Shown: piece after piece, positions 52,417 to 60,950 of the stretch
How positions within the stretch are numbered: position 1 is the stretch's first letter
How the letters are laid out: every line of letters starts with the position of its first letter
Assembly: GCF_900143245.1 (NCBI RefSeq)
Contig: NZ_FRDK01000002.1
Coordinates: forward strand, 434,001-498,000
Direction: 5' to 3'
Origin: Flavobacterium fryxellicola
Lineage (GTDB): Bacteria; Bacteroidota; Bacteroidia; Flavobacteriales; Flavobacteriaceae
Length of the DNA stretch: 64,000 nt
The notes under the pieces: generated by a model
What the model saw: the letters and a program-made list of their open reading frames with translations, nothing else
Databases searched by the model: none
What the model was told of the DNA's origin: nothing
Made by a program: the position numbers and the translations under genes

Positions 52417-52998
52417 ATGAGCATAGAGGAAAGAAACAATTCAGAGGAAGTGGAGAAAGCAACCGCTGTAGCAGAATCAAGAATAACGTTTGCTGATAAA
52501 CTTATTACTTTTTTTAACAATAATAAAGCAGCAACAATTTTAACCATAGTGTTGTTGGTTGTTTTTATTTGGTTTACCATTAAAATTGGCACAAACGAGA
52601 AAAACTTCAACAATGAAAAAAAGCAACTGATCACGCAACACGAAAGTACAATTGACAGCCTGAACATTAAACATCTGAAGTTTGCAACAGAAGTTTTTTC
52701 TTGGTCAGTGAGAAGTGAATTATTAAGAAACAACACCGAGAATTTAAACCAACTTTTAACAGTTTTTGTAAAAGAATCTGGTGCAGACTTAATTCAATTA
52801 ATTAACCCGGAAAATAAAATGGTTTTGTTATCATCTGACAAAAAATTTGAAGGAAGTCCATTCCAAGGCAATTTAGATTCTGAAATAAATGAATCGGTTG
52901 TTTTGAAAGAAAAAGGAAATATAAAAATCGTAACACCTGTTATGGGGTTTAATAAAATGATAGGAATTTTGGTGGTACAAATCGATAGAGAAAAATAA
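52417..52998 (+). CDS. Single-pass membrane protein with an extracytoplasmic domain
   Basis: A 193-residue protein. A cytoplasmic acidic N-terminus (residues 1-38) is followed by one membrane helix (AATILTIVLLVVFIWFTI, 39-57), a coiled-coil stalk (NEKNFNNEKKQLITQHESTIDSL) and a small domain (LLRNNTENLNQLLTVFVKESGADLIQLINPENKMVLLSSDKK, in two pieces) that resembles a single Cache/sensor-type fold. I do not recognise the family. First of three genes inside the carB-repeat island. Confidence 0.65.
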   Translation: MSIEERNNSEEVEKATAVAESRITFADKLITFFNNNKAATILTIVLLVVFIWFTIKIGTNEKNFNNEKKQLITQHESTIDSLNIKHLKFATEVFSWSVRSELLRNNTENLNQLLTVFVKESGADLIQLINPENKMVLLSSDKKFEGSPFQGNLDSEINESVVLKEKGNIKIVTPVMGFNKMIGILVVQIDREK

Positions 52999-53081
52999 AT
53001 CATATAGATTAGACTAAATTTAACCTGGCTATTGTCAGAAAGTTTGGTTCGAAGAGTAATAATAAATGTAAAATAATAAAA

Positions 53082-53528
53082 ATGAAAATAAACAAAAACT
53101 TAATAATTAGTTCAAGTCTTGCTAATCAGAATGAACTGATAGGAAATCTAGATGAGCGTATCAACGCACTGAATACAGATGCCACTAGTCAGGAAAACTC
53201 CGACAGCCAAAGCGAACATCATTCAGCTGGCACACTTGAATTAGTAGATGCATTAAACAGTGAACTTGCCTTTGCCGTTAAGGAAACGGAGTATTTAAAA
53301 ACATTAGATTCTTCATCTGAAAATACACATATTTCATCCGGTGCAGTTGTAATTACTGACCAATTAATTTTTTTTATTGGAATTTCAAGCGAAAAGATTG
53401 AAATCGATGGTAATGAAATAATTAGTATATCTACAAAAGCTCCAATATATGCCTCTATGAAAGGATTAAAAAAAGGAGAAACCTTTACGTACAATGAAAT
53501 GAGTTATGAAATCAAAGACATCTATTAG
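53082..53528 (+). CDS. GreA/GreB-like C-terminal domain protein
   Basis: A 148-residue protein. The C-terminal half (GAVVITDQLIFFIGISSEKI, IISISTKAPIYASMKGLKKGETFTYNEMSYEIKDI) follows the FKBP-like C-terminal domain of GreA. The N-terminal half is a helical, Ser/Glu-rich segment (ELVDALNSELAFAVKETEYLKTL) instead of a full Gre coiled coil with catalytic acids. It may bind RNA polymerase or act in another way; similar small proteins are common in flavobacteria and often misnamed. Second gene of the island. Confidence 0.72.
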   Translation: MKINKNLIISSSLANQNELIGNLDERINALNTDATSQENSDSQSEHHSAGTLELVDALNSELAFAVKETEYLKTLDSSSENTHISSGAVVITDQLIFFIGISSEKIEIDGNEIISISTKAPIYASMKGLKKGETFTYNEMSYEIKDIY

Positions 53529-53924
53529 ATAAAGAATTAAACTTTCTTACTCTAATGGGTGCAAAATTTCCCAACAAAAAAGTTACGATAGTAAATTTTT
53601 CTTTAGACTTGACAGAAAACTAAGAAATTACTAGTGAAATAATTCATTCTCATTTAGTTACAACTTTGCTGAAAGAAACGTAGTAAAAGAACCTTACGCT
53701 GCTGATACGGAAACCATAAACGTTTTCCGAATCCAGCAGCGTTTATTATGTGGTATTTAACAAAAATAAATAGTGCTAGATGACCTCAGCAGATTAGATA
53801 AGAAAAGAAGTTTTTTTTTCAATTTCAAACAGGTAATAAAAAAAATTTGAATAAGAAATACTGACATTTCAAACCTGATTGTACTTCATCAGTAGCTATT
53901 TACTCAACCTATAATTTTAATAAC
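53529..53924. other. Gene-free stretch with a large imperfect hairpin
   Basis: About 395 bases without a gene. At 53696-53742, ACGCTGCTG pairs with CAGCAGCGT and inner CGGAAA with TTTCCG, giving a long imperfect hairpin that could end transcription 170 bases after the GreA-like gene. The rest is AT-rich and featureless to me. Confidence 0.5.
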
Positions 53925-54809
53925 GTGGACAAATCGATTCAAATTTATAATGACTTAGTAGCTTATTTTCAATTAAATTACCTCAACTTAGGGATAACTC
54001 TTTTGTTTTTGATTCTTGGTTTTGTTGTGGCAAATTTTGTTAAAAGCAGAGTCAAATTACGGTTGGTTAAAAAATCCCCCAATCAAATTACAGCTAATTT
54101 CACATCGCAAATTGTTGGATTCATTTTAAAATCTATTGTGTTGTTTTCAACAATGTATTTGCTTGGGCTAGATTCGTTTACCAATAAACTATTGGCAGGT
54201 GCAGGTCTTTTAACATTTGTCATTGGTTTTGCCTTAAAAGATATAGGCGAAAATTTTTTAGCAGGAATTATTTTGGCTTTTAAAAGTCCTTATAGATTAG
54301 ATGATTTGATTGAAGTCAATGGAATTATGGGACATGTAAAAGACATTAGCATAAGAGAAACTTTACTTAAGACACCAGATGGCAAAGATGTATTTTTACC
54401 CAACTCAATTATTCTTAAAAACCCTTTATTCAATTATACTTTGGATGGATTTTTACGCTACGAGTTTGAAGTAGGAATCGCTTATGAAAATAATCCTACG
54501 GAGGCCATAAAATTAATTTTAGAAACAGTAAAAAAAGTAAGCGGCGTTTTGAAAGAAAATAAAATGCCTATAATTGCTATTAATGAATTGTCGACCAATA
54601 CCATTAACATCAACATTAAGTTTTGGATAAATACATTTGAATCCACAAGTCGTTCCGTACACAATAATATACGCTCCCAAGTGATGAATGATGTTCTTGA
54701 AGCACTAATTAACAATGGCTTTGGTTTACCTGCAAATATTGTGGAAATAAAAAATTATGATCAGTCAAAATCTTTTTTCATAAACTCTGCATCATCTGGA
54801 AATAAATAG
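53925..54809 (+). CDS. MscS family small-conductance mechanosensitive channel
   Basis: A 294-residue membrane protein with a GTG start. About three N-terminal helices are followed by the pore helix and beta domain: LLTFVIGFALKDIGENFLAGIILAFKSPYRLDDLIEVNG (in two parts, residues 98-137), HVKDISIRETLLKTPDGKDVFLPNS, ILKNPLFNYT. It releases ions on membrane stretch or may sense something else. Last of the three island genes. Confidence 0.92.
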   Translation: MDKSIQIYNDLVAYFQLNYLNLGITLLFLILGFVVANFVKSRVKLRLVKKSPNQITANFTSQIVGFILKSIVLFSTMYLLGLDSFTNKLLAGAGLLTFVIGFALKDIGENFLAGIILAFKSPYRLDDLIEVNGIMGHVKDISIRETLLKTPDGKDVFLPNSIILKNPLFNYTLDGFLRYEFEVGIAYENNPTEAIKLILETVKKVSGVLKENKMPIIAINELSTNTININIKFWINTFESTSRSVHNNIRSQVMNDVLEALINNGFGLPANIVEIKNYDQSKSFFINSASSGNK

Positions 54810-55046
54810 TTGTTGAATGACTAAACATTGTAAAGGGAAGTACTCTAAAAATTCTGAAGAGTAGAAAATAGATGCTATCAAATAAAAATGATTATGACTT
54901 TAAAAGAATAATTACAAAAACTGGCAACAGAAAAAAACACCCAGACCGCTCTGATATGTCACAATCGTTAGCGCAGTTTTTCAAACTGTACCCCCAGTTG
55001 AGCCACTAACCACAGGTGCGAGCGTCCCACTCGTATTTTAGATAAA
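54810..55046. other. Possible degenerate 5' fragment
   Basis: An ATG near 54895 gives MTLKE, a stop, then LQKLATEKNT and, after a frame change, HPDRSDMSQSLAQFF. The combination recalls the start of a flavobacterial eRF1/BaeRF-like protein (LATEKN...HPDN) but with a deletion and shift. I treat it as debris only. The rest up to the middle repeat shows no gene. Confidence 0.3.
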
Positions 55047-55190
55047 AAGCACCAAACGGGGCTTTTTCATCTATAACAAATTCAAGTTTTATTTACTCAA
55101 ATACATTTTTCTTCTGGAGTACAATTCGTAAAACTGATCGTCTTTCAAATCATCAACAAGCTAGATCCTTTCTCCTACTGATTTCATTTC
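55047..55190 (+). repeat. carB 3'-end repeat, middle copy
   Basis: Terminator-like AAAAAGCACC-aaac-GGGGCTTTTT (one mismatch) plus the last 100 bases of carB, again in the carB orientation, with about ten differences by eye. It ends at the same base as the left copy and joins the same promoter sequence of the zeta-like gene. Confidence 0.9.
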
Positions 55191-55229
55191 TAAAGAAAAA
55201 AATATGAATTAATCAAACCTAAAATCAAT

Positions 55230-55237
55230 TACCTTTG
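55230..55237 (+). promoter_or_regulatory. -7 element of the zeta-like kinase gene
   Basis: TACCTTTG, fitting TAnnTTTG. The start codon follows just 5 bases after it, so the mRNA would be nearly or fully leaderless. Confidence 0.65.
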
Positions 55238-55242
55238 TATGC

Positions 55243-55827
55243 ATGAGTAAGAATCTTTACATTATTGCCGGTTGTAACGGAGCAGGAAAAACAACTGCTT
55301 CTTTTACTATTTTACCCGAAATTTTAAATTGTAAAGAGTTTGTAGATGCTGATGAAATTGCTAAAGGCTTATCTCCGTTTCAGCCTGAAAAAGTATCGTT
55401 TGAAGCGAGAAGAATAATGATTAAACGAATCAACGAACTTCTAGAAACAAATCAAACATTTGCTTTTGAAACTACTTTGGCTACTAAAAGTTATAAAGCA
55501 AAGATTGTCAAAGCGAAGAAAGAAAACTATTGTGTAACCCTTTTATTTTTTTGGTTAGAAACCGTTGACTTAGCAATCGAAAGAGTAAAAACTCGAGTTA
55601 GTGAAGGTGGACATAATATAGAAACCGAAGTCATAAAACGTAGATATAATAATGGTATTAAAAATCTTTTCGAAATATATCTCGAAATTGCTGATGAAGT
55701 TCTTATTTTTGATAATTCATTTGGAGAACCAGAATTAATTGCTGAAAAATCTTTTGACCCTGAGATAAAAATTTTAAGTACCATAAAATTCAATAACTTA
55801 AAAAAAAATTGGAATGAAAGAATATAA
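55243..55827 (+). CDS. Zeta-toxin-like P-loop kinase (COG4185 family)
   Basis: A 194-residue protein. Walker A is AGCNGAGKTT at residues 9-18; DADEIAKGLSPFQPE, AFETTLATKSYKAKI and RVKTRVSEGGHNIETEVIKRRY follow the zeta/COG4185 pattern, with the basic GGHxI...RRY lid. Zeta toxins phosphorylate UDP-N-acetylglucosamine; the substrate of COG4185 proteins is not settled. Leaderless promoter, duplicated upstream region, and a 48-residue downstream partner overlapping by 14 bases suggest a toxin-antitoxin-like pair. Confidence 0.88.
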   Translation: MSKNLYIIAGCNGAGKTTASFTILPEILNCKEFVDADEIAKGLSPFQPEKVSFEARRIMIKRINELLETNQTFAFETTLATKSYKAKIVKAKKENYCVTLLFFWLETVDLAIERVKTRVSEGGHNIETEVIKRRYNNGIKNLFEIYLEIADEVLIFDNSFGEPELIAEKSFDPEIKILSTIKFNNLKKNWNERI

Positions 55828-55960
55828 AAGATCGCTAAACCAACAAAAAATCGTTGACGGCATGAGCAAAGTATACGAAAAACTAATCGAGTTCAAAAAG
55901 AAATCAAATAGTGAACTGGTTATTCTCAGGGATAACAAAATAGTTAGAGTTAAACCTTAA
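55814..55960 (+). CDS. 48-residue putative antitoxin/partner of the zeta-like kinase
   Basis: ATG at 55814 lies inside the kinase end (14-base overlap), a sign of coupled translation. The protein is basic: MKEYKRSLNQQKIVDGMSKV then YEKLIEFKKKSNSELVILRD and NKIVRVKP. It has a helical first half and a final strand-like part. Small proteins of this pattern follow COG4185 genes elsewhere, as I recall, and could be the antitoxin. No DNA-binding motif is evident. It was not tested, so the role is inference. Confidence 0.65.
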   Translation: MKEYKRSLNQQKIVDGMSKVYEKLIEFKKKSNSELVILRDNKIVRVKP

Positions 55961-55967
55961 ACACCAC

Positions 55968-55993
55968 AAAAAAAGCCCCAAACGGGGCTTTTT
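55968..55993 (+). terminator. Bidirectional terminator between the zeta pair and carB
   Basis: AAAAGCCCC-aaac-GGGGCTTTT with T5; it ends both the kinase/partner operon and carB. This is the terminator repeated in the left and middle copies. Confidence 0.92.
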
Positions 55994-56116
55994 ATCTATA
56001 ACAAATTTAAGTTTTTATTTACTCAAATACATTTTTCTTCTGGAATACAATTCGTAGAACTGATCGTCTTTCAAGTCATCAATAAACAAAATGCTTTCTC
56101 CTGTCGATTTCATTTC
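55969..56116 (-). repeat. carB 3'-end repeat, original copy (part of carB)
   Basis: Terminator and last 100 bases of the functional carB gene, the source of the left (51983) and middle (55047) copies. Homology to both stops near 56116, where carB continues into unique sequence. Confidence 0.9.
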
Positions 56117-58867
56117 AGGTCCTAATGCTTTGTTTACATTGTGGAACTTGCTGAAAGAGAACACCGGTTGCTTGATCGCGTATCCTTTTAATTGTGGATT
56201 AAAAGTAAAATCGGTTACTTTATTGTGACCTAACATTACTTTAGTTGCATAATTCACATACGGTTCACCGTACGCTTTCGCAATAAACGGCACCGTACGG
56301 GACGCTCTAGGATTCGCTTCTATTATATATACAACATCATCTTTTATAGCAAACTGAATGTTGATTAAACCAACCGTTCGCAATGCTAAAGCAATATTCT
56401 TGGTATGATCTTTTATTTGTTGCATTACAAATTCACCTAAATTAAACGGTGGTAACGTCGCATTACTGTCACCCGAATGAACGCCGCAAGGTTCGATGTG
56501 TTCCATAATTCCTATAATGTACACATTTTCTCCATCGCAAATCGCATCGGCTTCGGCTTCAATAGCACCATCAAGATAGTGGTCTAAAAGTAATTTATTC
56601 CCTGGAATCGTTTTCAATAAATTGATTACGTGCTCTTCCAGTTCCTGTTTGTTGATTACAATTTTCATTCCCTGACCACCCAACACATACGACGGACGAA
56701 TCAATAACGGAAAATCCAACGTATCCGCCAAAGCAGAAGCTTCATCTGCCGTTTCTGCAATTCCAAATTGTGGGAAAGGAATTTTCAGTTCGGTTAGTAA
56801 TTCAGAGAAACGCCCCCTGTCTTCGGCTAAATCTAACGCATCAAAGCTTGTACCTATAATTTTTATTCCATATTTGGACAATTTCTCCGCTAATTTCAAA
56901 GCCGTTTGTCCGCCTAGTTGTACAATAACACCTTCTGGCTTTTCATGCTGGATAATATCGTAAATGTGTTCCCAGAAAACGGGTTCGAAATATAATTTAT
57001 CGGCAGTATCAAAATCCGTCGAAACTGTCTCTGGATTACAATTGATCATGATGGTTTCATAGCCACACTCTTTGGCGGCAAGCACACCATGCACACAAGA
57101 ATAATCAAATTCTATTCCTTGTCCAATTCTATTTGGGCCTGACCCTAGAACTATTATTTTCTTTTTATCAGTAACAATACTTTCGTTGTCCACATAACGT
57201 TCTCCATTCGCTTTTTCAATTTCGGCTTCAAAAGTCGAATAATAGTAAGGCGTTTTTGCTTTAAATTCGGCCGCACAAGTATCTACTAATTTAAATACAC
57301 GATTGATATTCATTGCAGTACGCAAGCTGTGTACTTGACTTTCAAGACAACCCATCATGTGTGCAATTTGTCTGTCGGCAAAACCTTTTTGTTTCGCTTC
57401 CAGCAAAAGTTCTCTTGGCAAAGTATCCACTTTATAGTTTGAAATCTCTTTTTCTAACGTATAAAGTTCTTCGTATTGTTTCAAGAACCACATATCGATT
57501 TTAGTGATTTCATGAATGCGACTCAATGGAATTCCAAGAGCAATGGCATCATAAATCACAAAAACACGATCCCAACTGGCAAAAGTCAGTTTCTCAATAA
57601 TTTGTTCGTAGTTAGTATATCCTTTTCCGTCCGCTCCTAAACCATTTCTTTTGATTTCCAATGATTGAGTCGCTTTGTGCAACGCTTCTTGGAACGAGCG
57701 TCCAATTCCCATTACTTCCCCTACGGATTTCATTTGAAGTCCTAAAGTTCTGTCAGCGCCTTCGAATTTATCAAAGTTCCAACGGGGTATTTTTACAATC
57801 ACATAATCCAAAGTCGGTTCAAATAAAGCCGAAGTCGATTTGGTGATTTGGTTTTGCAATTCATCTAAATTGTACCCTAAAGCTAATTTCGAAGCAATTT
57901 TTGCAATAGGATAACCCGTTGCTTTTGATGCCAAAGCGGATGAACGAGACACACGAGGATTGATTTCAATCGCTACAATGTCTTCTTTATCGTCAGGCGA
58001 AACGGCAAACTGCACATTACAACCTCCTGCAAAATTTCCGATGCTTCGCATCATCACGATAGCATAATCACGCATCCTTTGAAAAGTGCGATCCGATAAT
58101 GTCATCGCTGGAGCAACCGTAATGGAATCTCCCGTATGAATTCCCATTGGATCCATATTTTCGATCGAACAGATAATCACAACATTGTCGTTTTTATCTC
58201 TCAAAAGTTCCAACTCATATTCTTTCCAACCCATTAAAGCTTTATCAATCAAAACCTCATGAATAGGCGATGCTTCTAAACCTCTAGTTAAAAGTTCATT
58301 AAAATCTTCTTTTTTATAGACAATCGCAGCTCCAGTACCACCAAGAGTAAACGAAGGACGAATCACTAATGGGAACCCAAATTCCTGTGCTATTTCTTTT
58401 CCTCTAAGGTAGGAAGTACATATTTCAGCTGGCGCAGATGGAACACCTATTTTTTGTAGCAATTGTTTGAACTGCTCTCTGTCTTCGGTAATATTAATCG
58501 CGTTCACGTCTACACCAATTAATTTCACACCAAAATCAGCCCAGATTCCTTTTTCATCGGCTTCTAAACACAAGTTCAAAGCCGTTTGTCCGCCCATTGT
58601 AGGCAAAACAGCATCGATTTGAGGATGTGCTTTTAGGATTTCGATAATCGATTTAGTAGTTAAGGGTTTCAAGTAGATATGATCGGCCATGGATGGGTCG
58701 GTCATAATGGTTGCCGGATTGGAATTGATTAGGATAACTTCAATTCCTTCTTCACGGATAGAACGAGCAGCTTGTGATCCCGCATAATCAAATTCACATG
58801 CTTGACCAATAACAATAGGACCTGAACCTATTATTAAAACTGATTTTATGGATGTATCTTTTGGCAT
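56015..58867 (-). CDS. carB: Carbamoyl-phosphate synthase, large subunit
   Basis: A 950-residue enzyme with two ATP-grasp halves (SVLIIGSGPIVIGQACEFDYAG; IIVLGSGPNRIGQGIEFDY), each with the VLPTMGGQTALN or GVIVQLGGQTALK and IRPSFTLGGTG / IRPSYVLGGQG loops. It makes carbamoyl phosphate for arginine and pyrimidine synthesis. Full-length CarB is about 1,070 residues; this one ends at MYLSK and lacks most of the C-terminal allosteric (MGS) domain, as in many flavobacterial versions. Its last 100 bases occur twice more in the island. Confidence 0.96.
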   Translation of the reverse strand: MPKDTSIKSVLIIGSGPIVIGQACEFDYAGSQAARSIREEGIEVILINSNPATIMTDPSMADHIYLKPLTTKSIIEILKAHPQIDAVLPTMGGQTALNLCLEADEKGIWADFGVKLIGVDVNAINITEDREQFKQLLQKIGVPSAPAEICTSYLRGKEIAQEFGFPLVIRPSFTLGGTGAAIVYKKEDFNELLTRGLEASPIHEVLIDKALMGWKEYELELLRDKNDNVVIICSIENMDPMGIHTGDSITVAPAMTLSDRTFQRMRDYAIVMMRSIGNFAGGCNVQFAVSPDDKEDIVAIEINPRVSRSSALASKATGYPIAKIASKLALGYNLDELQNQITKSTSALFEPTLDYVIVKIPRWNFDKFEGADRTLGLQMKSVGEVMGIGRSFQEALHKATQSLEIKRNGLGADGKGYTNYEQIIEKLTFASWDRVFVIYDAIALGIPLSRIHEITKIDMWFLKQYEELYTLEKEISNYKVDTLPRELLLEAKQKGFADRQIAHMMGCLESQVHSLRTAMNINRVFKLVDTCAAEFKAKTPYYYSTFEAEIEKANGERYVDNESIVTDKKKIIVLGSGPNRIGQGIEFDYSCVHGVLAAKECGYETIMINCNPETVSTDFDTADKLYFEPVFWEHIYDIIQHEKPEGVIVQLGGQTALKLAEKLSKYGIKIIGTSFDALDLAEDRGRFSELLTELKIPFPQFGIAETADEASALADTLDFPLLIRPSYVLGGQGMKIVINKQELEEHVINLLKTIPGNKLLLDHYLDGAIEAEADAICDGENVYIIGIMEHIEPCGVHSGDSNATLPPFNLGEFVMQQIKDHTKNIALALRTVGLINIQFAIKDDVVYIIEANPRASRTVPFIAKAYGEPYVNYATKVMLGHNKVTDFTFNPQLKGYAIKQPVFSFSKFHNVNKALGPEMKSTGESILFIDDLKDDQFYELYSRRKMYLSK

Positions 58868-58972
58868 TGTATAAGTAGTATTGTGTTGTGTAGTTGTTAT
58901 TTCAAAAGACTAAAGTTATGGAACTCAAATCTTTTACTTGTAAATCTCCCTCTTTTTTTAACGAATAGGTAT

Positions 58973-59005
58973 AAAAAAAGGCGATACTAAAAAAAGTAAC
59001 GCCTT
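58973..59005 (-). terminator. Terminator of rpmH
   Basis: AAGGCGTTACT / AGTATCGCCTT hairpin (one mismatch) with T7 on the minus strand, 20 bases past the rpmH stop. Confidence 0.8.
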
Positions 59006-59024
59006 ATTTATGTTTATACAAACA

Positions 59025-59186
59025 TTATTTTTTGTGTCTTGGTTCGCAAGAAACAGTCAATTTATGTCTTCCTTTAGCTCTTCTTCTAGCAAGAACTTTT
59101 CTTCCATTCGCAGAAGCCATTCTGTCCATAAATCCGTGCTTATTTCTTCTTTTTCTTTTCGATGGTTGAAACGTTCTTTTGCTCAT
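59025..59186 (-). CDS. rpmH: 50S ribosomal protein L34
   Basis: A 53-residue very basic protein: [40 protein letters not shown] is the L34 signature, with a short flavobacterial tail ([12 protein letters not shown]). It is part of the large ribosomal subunit. It has the best promoter in the window and its own terminator, so it is a single-gene unit away from its usual rnpA neighbour. Confidence 0.97.
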   Translation of the reverse strand: MSKRTFQPSKRKRRNKHGFMDRMASANGRKVLARRRAKGRHKLTVSCEPRHKK

Positions 59187-59256
59187 TGCTTTGTATCTTT
59201 AAAATCTTATTTATATGTCTTCTTATTTCGAATAACCGTTATTCTAAAACCGAGTG

Positions 59257-59286
59257 CAAATATACAAAGACTTTTTTTTCTCACAA
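59257..59286 (-). promoter_or_regulatory. rpmH promoter
   Basis: On the minus strand, TTG (59284-59286) followed after exactly 19 bases by TATATTTG (59257-59264). This is the textbook Bacteroidota sigma-A-type promoter, and supports using TAnnTTTG as the -7 rule in this genome. Confidence 0.85.
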
Positions 59287-59320
59287 GCAGTTTTGTAAAA
59301 ATATTTTCAATTCATTTTAC

Positions 59321-59328
59321 TATATTTG
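59321..59328 (+). promoter_or_regulatory. -7 element of the TPR membrane protein gene
   Basis: TATATTTG, 21 bases before the start at 59350. Confidence 0.55.
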
Positions 59329-59349
59329 TGATCTTAAAATAAACACACT

Positions 59350-59865
59350 ATGTTTCACAGAAATATTAAACTTATTATCGCCGGACTTATTATCCTTACT
59401 GGCATTTGGCAATTTACAGAAAGTAATATTGGTAACGGAATATTCCTTCTACTATTAAGTGCAATTCCTATTTTCCTTTACTTCAAAAATGAATTCATCT
59501 TATTGGCTTTCTTAAAACTTAGAAAACAGGATTTTGAAGGCGCTAAAAAATGGTTGGCTTACATCAAAAAACCAGAAACTGCTTTAATACAAAAACAACA
59601 AGGCTATTTTAATTACCTACACGGAATCATGCTTTCGCAAACAAATATCAACCAAGCAGAGAAATATTTCAAGAAAGCGATCGAACTTGGTTTATCAATG
59701 GATATGGACTTGGCTGTAGCCAAATTAAACCTAGCCGGTGTTGCCATGACTCGTCGTCGTAAACTGGAAGCGACTTCCCTACTGAATGAAGCTAAAAAAT
59801 TAGACAAACAAAACATGTTGAAAGATCAAATTACAATGATGAAAGATCAGATGAAAAAGATATAA
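59350..59865 (+). CDS. Membrane protein with two helices and a TPR-like C-terminus
   Basis: A 171-residue protein. Residues 7-48 hold two membrane helices (LIIAGLIILTGIWQF, GIFLLLLSAIPIFLYF). From about 50 on the protein is helical with TPR-like units (DFEGAKKWLAYIKKPETALIQKQQGYFNYLHGI, NINQAEKYFKKAIELGL in consecutive parts). Probably a small cytoplasmic-side scaffold. Family recurs in flavobacteria without known function. Confidence 0.75.
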   Translation: MFHRNIKLIIAGLIILTGIWQFTESNIGNGIFLLLLSAIPIFLYFKNEFILLAFLKLRKQDFEGAKKWLAYIKKPETALIQKQQGYFNYLHGIMLSQTNINQAEKYFKKAIELGLSMDMDLAVAKLNLAGVAMTRRRKLEATSLLNEAKKLDKQNMLKDQITMMKDQMKKI

Positions 59866-59881
59866 TTTTTTTTTCACTTCT

Positions 59882-59918
59882 AAAAAAGGGCCAAATGATA
59901 CACATTTGGCCCTTTTTT
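59882..59918 (+). terminator. Bidirectional terminator
   Basis: AAAAAAGGGCCAAATG (59882-59897) pairs with CATTTGGCCCTTTTTT (59903-59918), a 16-bp stem between the TPR protein gene and the converging transglycosylase gene. Confidence 0.95.
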
Positions 59919-59929
59919 AGTTTTAACGA

Positions 59930-60823
59930 TTAGTATCCTTTTAAAGGAATTTCTATTTGATAAGTTTTACCCGTCTCATTGATTAACTTCGTTTCCCTAA
60001 GCCAAGGATTGTGTATTTTTAAAATTTTATAATTGATCCCTTGACTTTTAGCAAAACCAGCCAAATCCGTAATCGAACTGTCAATTGTAATTTTTCGAGT
60101 TGGCAAAGATTCATATAAATCCTCGGGAGCAATAGCAAAACCATATTTTACGGGATTTTGCATAATTTCTTTTAAGGCTAAAATCCTGAATACATAGCGA
60201 GCCGTTTCTTCCGTAAGCAACAAATCATAGTAATTAGTCACTTTTTGAATATCAATTTGTCTATTCACACCCGTCATTCCTCCGTTATAGGAAGCTGCAG
60301 CCAAAGTCCAGCTTCCAAATTTTGCTTTGGCATTCAACAAATAACTGCAAGCCGCTTGCGTCGATTTTTCAAGATCATAGCGCTGATCCACATTTTCATT
60401 GACTTCCATTCCGCGTTCTTTGGCCGTATCTGGCATGAATTGCCAGACACCTCTCGCTCCTGCTGGTGAAACTGCATTCACCAATCCACTTTCTATAACA
60501 GCCAAATATTTAAAATCATCCGGAATACCATTCTTCTTTAAAATAGGCTCCATTACAGGAAAAGCACGATTTGCTCTTTTTATAGCCAAAATAGTGGAAG
60601 CATGCAAATTTACATTTATAAGCAACTCCCGATCCATACGCTCTTTAACATCGGATATTTTCAATGGTGTTTCTTCACCGGCAAAATCGAATTTTACAGG
60701 AAAATTGGTTGAGATTTCTTTAATAACATCTTTTTCCTCTGTCGGATTTTTAGCGGCAAAAATAAATATACCACTCGCAAAAATCACGGTAAGTATTATG
60801 GCAACTTTGTTAATCGATTTCAT
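59930..60823 (-). CDS. Membrane-anchored lytic murein transglycosylase
   Basis: A 297-residue protein with an N-terminal membrane helix (VAIILTVIFASGIFIFAA). The SLT domain is LAVIESGLVNAVSPAGARGVWQFMPDTA (catalytic Glu in VIESGL), NVDQRYDLEKSTQAACSYL, and AAASYNGGMTGVNR. Cleaves peptidoglycan glycan strands. There is no LysM domain, so it is shorter than MltD. Confidence 0.93.
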   Translation of the reverse strand: MKSINKVAIILTVIFASGIFIFAAKNPTEEKDVIKEISTNFPVKFDFAGEETPLKISDVKERMDRELLINVNLHASTILAIKRANRAFPVMEPILKKNGIPDDFKYLAVIESGLVNAVSPAGARGVWQFMPDTAKERGMEVNENVDQRYDLEKSTQAACSYLLNAKAKFGSWTLAAASYNGGMTGVNRQIDIQKVTNYYDLLLTEETARYVFRILALKEIMQNPVKYGFAIAPEDLYESLPTRKITIDSSITDLAGFAKSQGINYKILKIHNPWLRETKLINETGKTYQIEIPLKGY

Positions 60824-60950
60824 CTTTTCTTTTTTATGCCTTTTATATCCTTATAAAAGGGCGTTTACTTCTATTCTGTCCCTAATAACCTATGCTCGAT
60901 TATTATTTAAAACTTAAACTATTGATTGTCTTATCACAACTTGACTTTCG

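Noticed and set aside
56015..58867. CarB as a truncated pseudogene because it is shorter than the E. coli enzyme
   Set aside because: Both ATP-grasp halves are intact, the frame ends naturally before a terminator, and shorter CarB proteins are, as far as I recall, normal in flavobacteria.
58868..59349. Two plus-strand frames at 59010-59458
   Set aside because: They are antisense to rpmH and its promoter; the L34 signature on the minus strand decides.
60399..60917. 172-codon frame on the plus strand
   Set aside because: Antisense to the lytic transglycosylase gene, whose catalytic motifs are clear.
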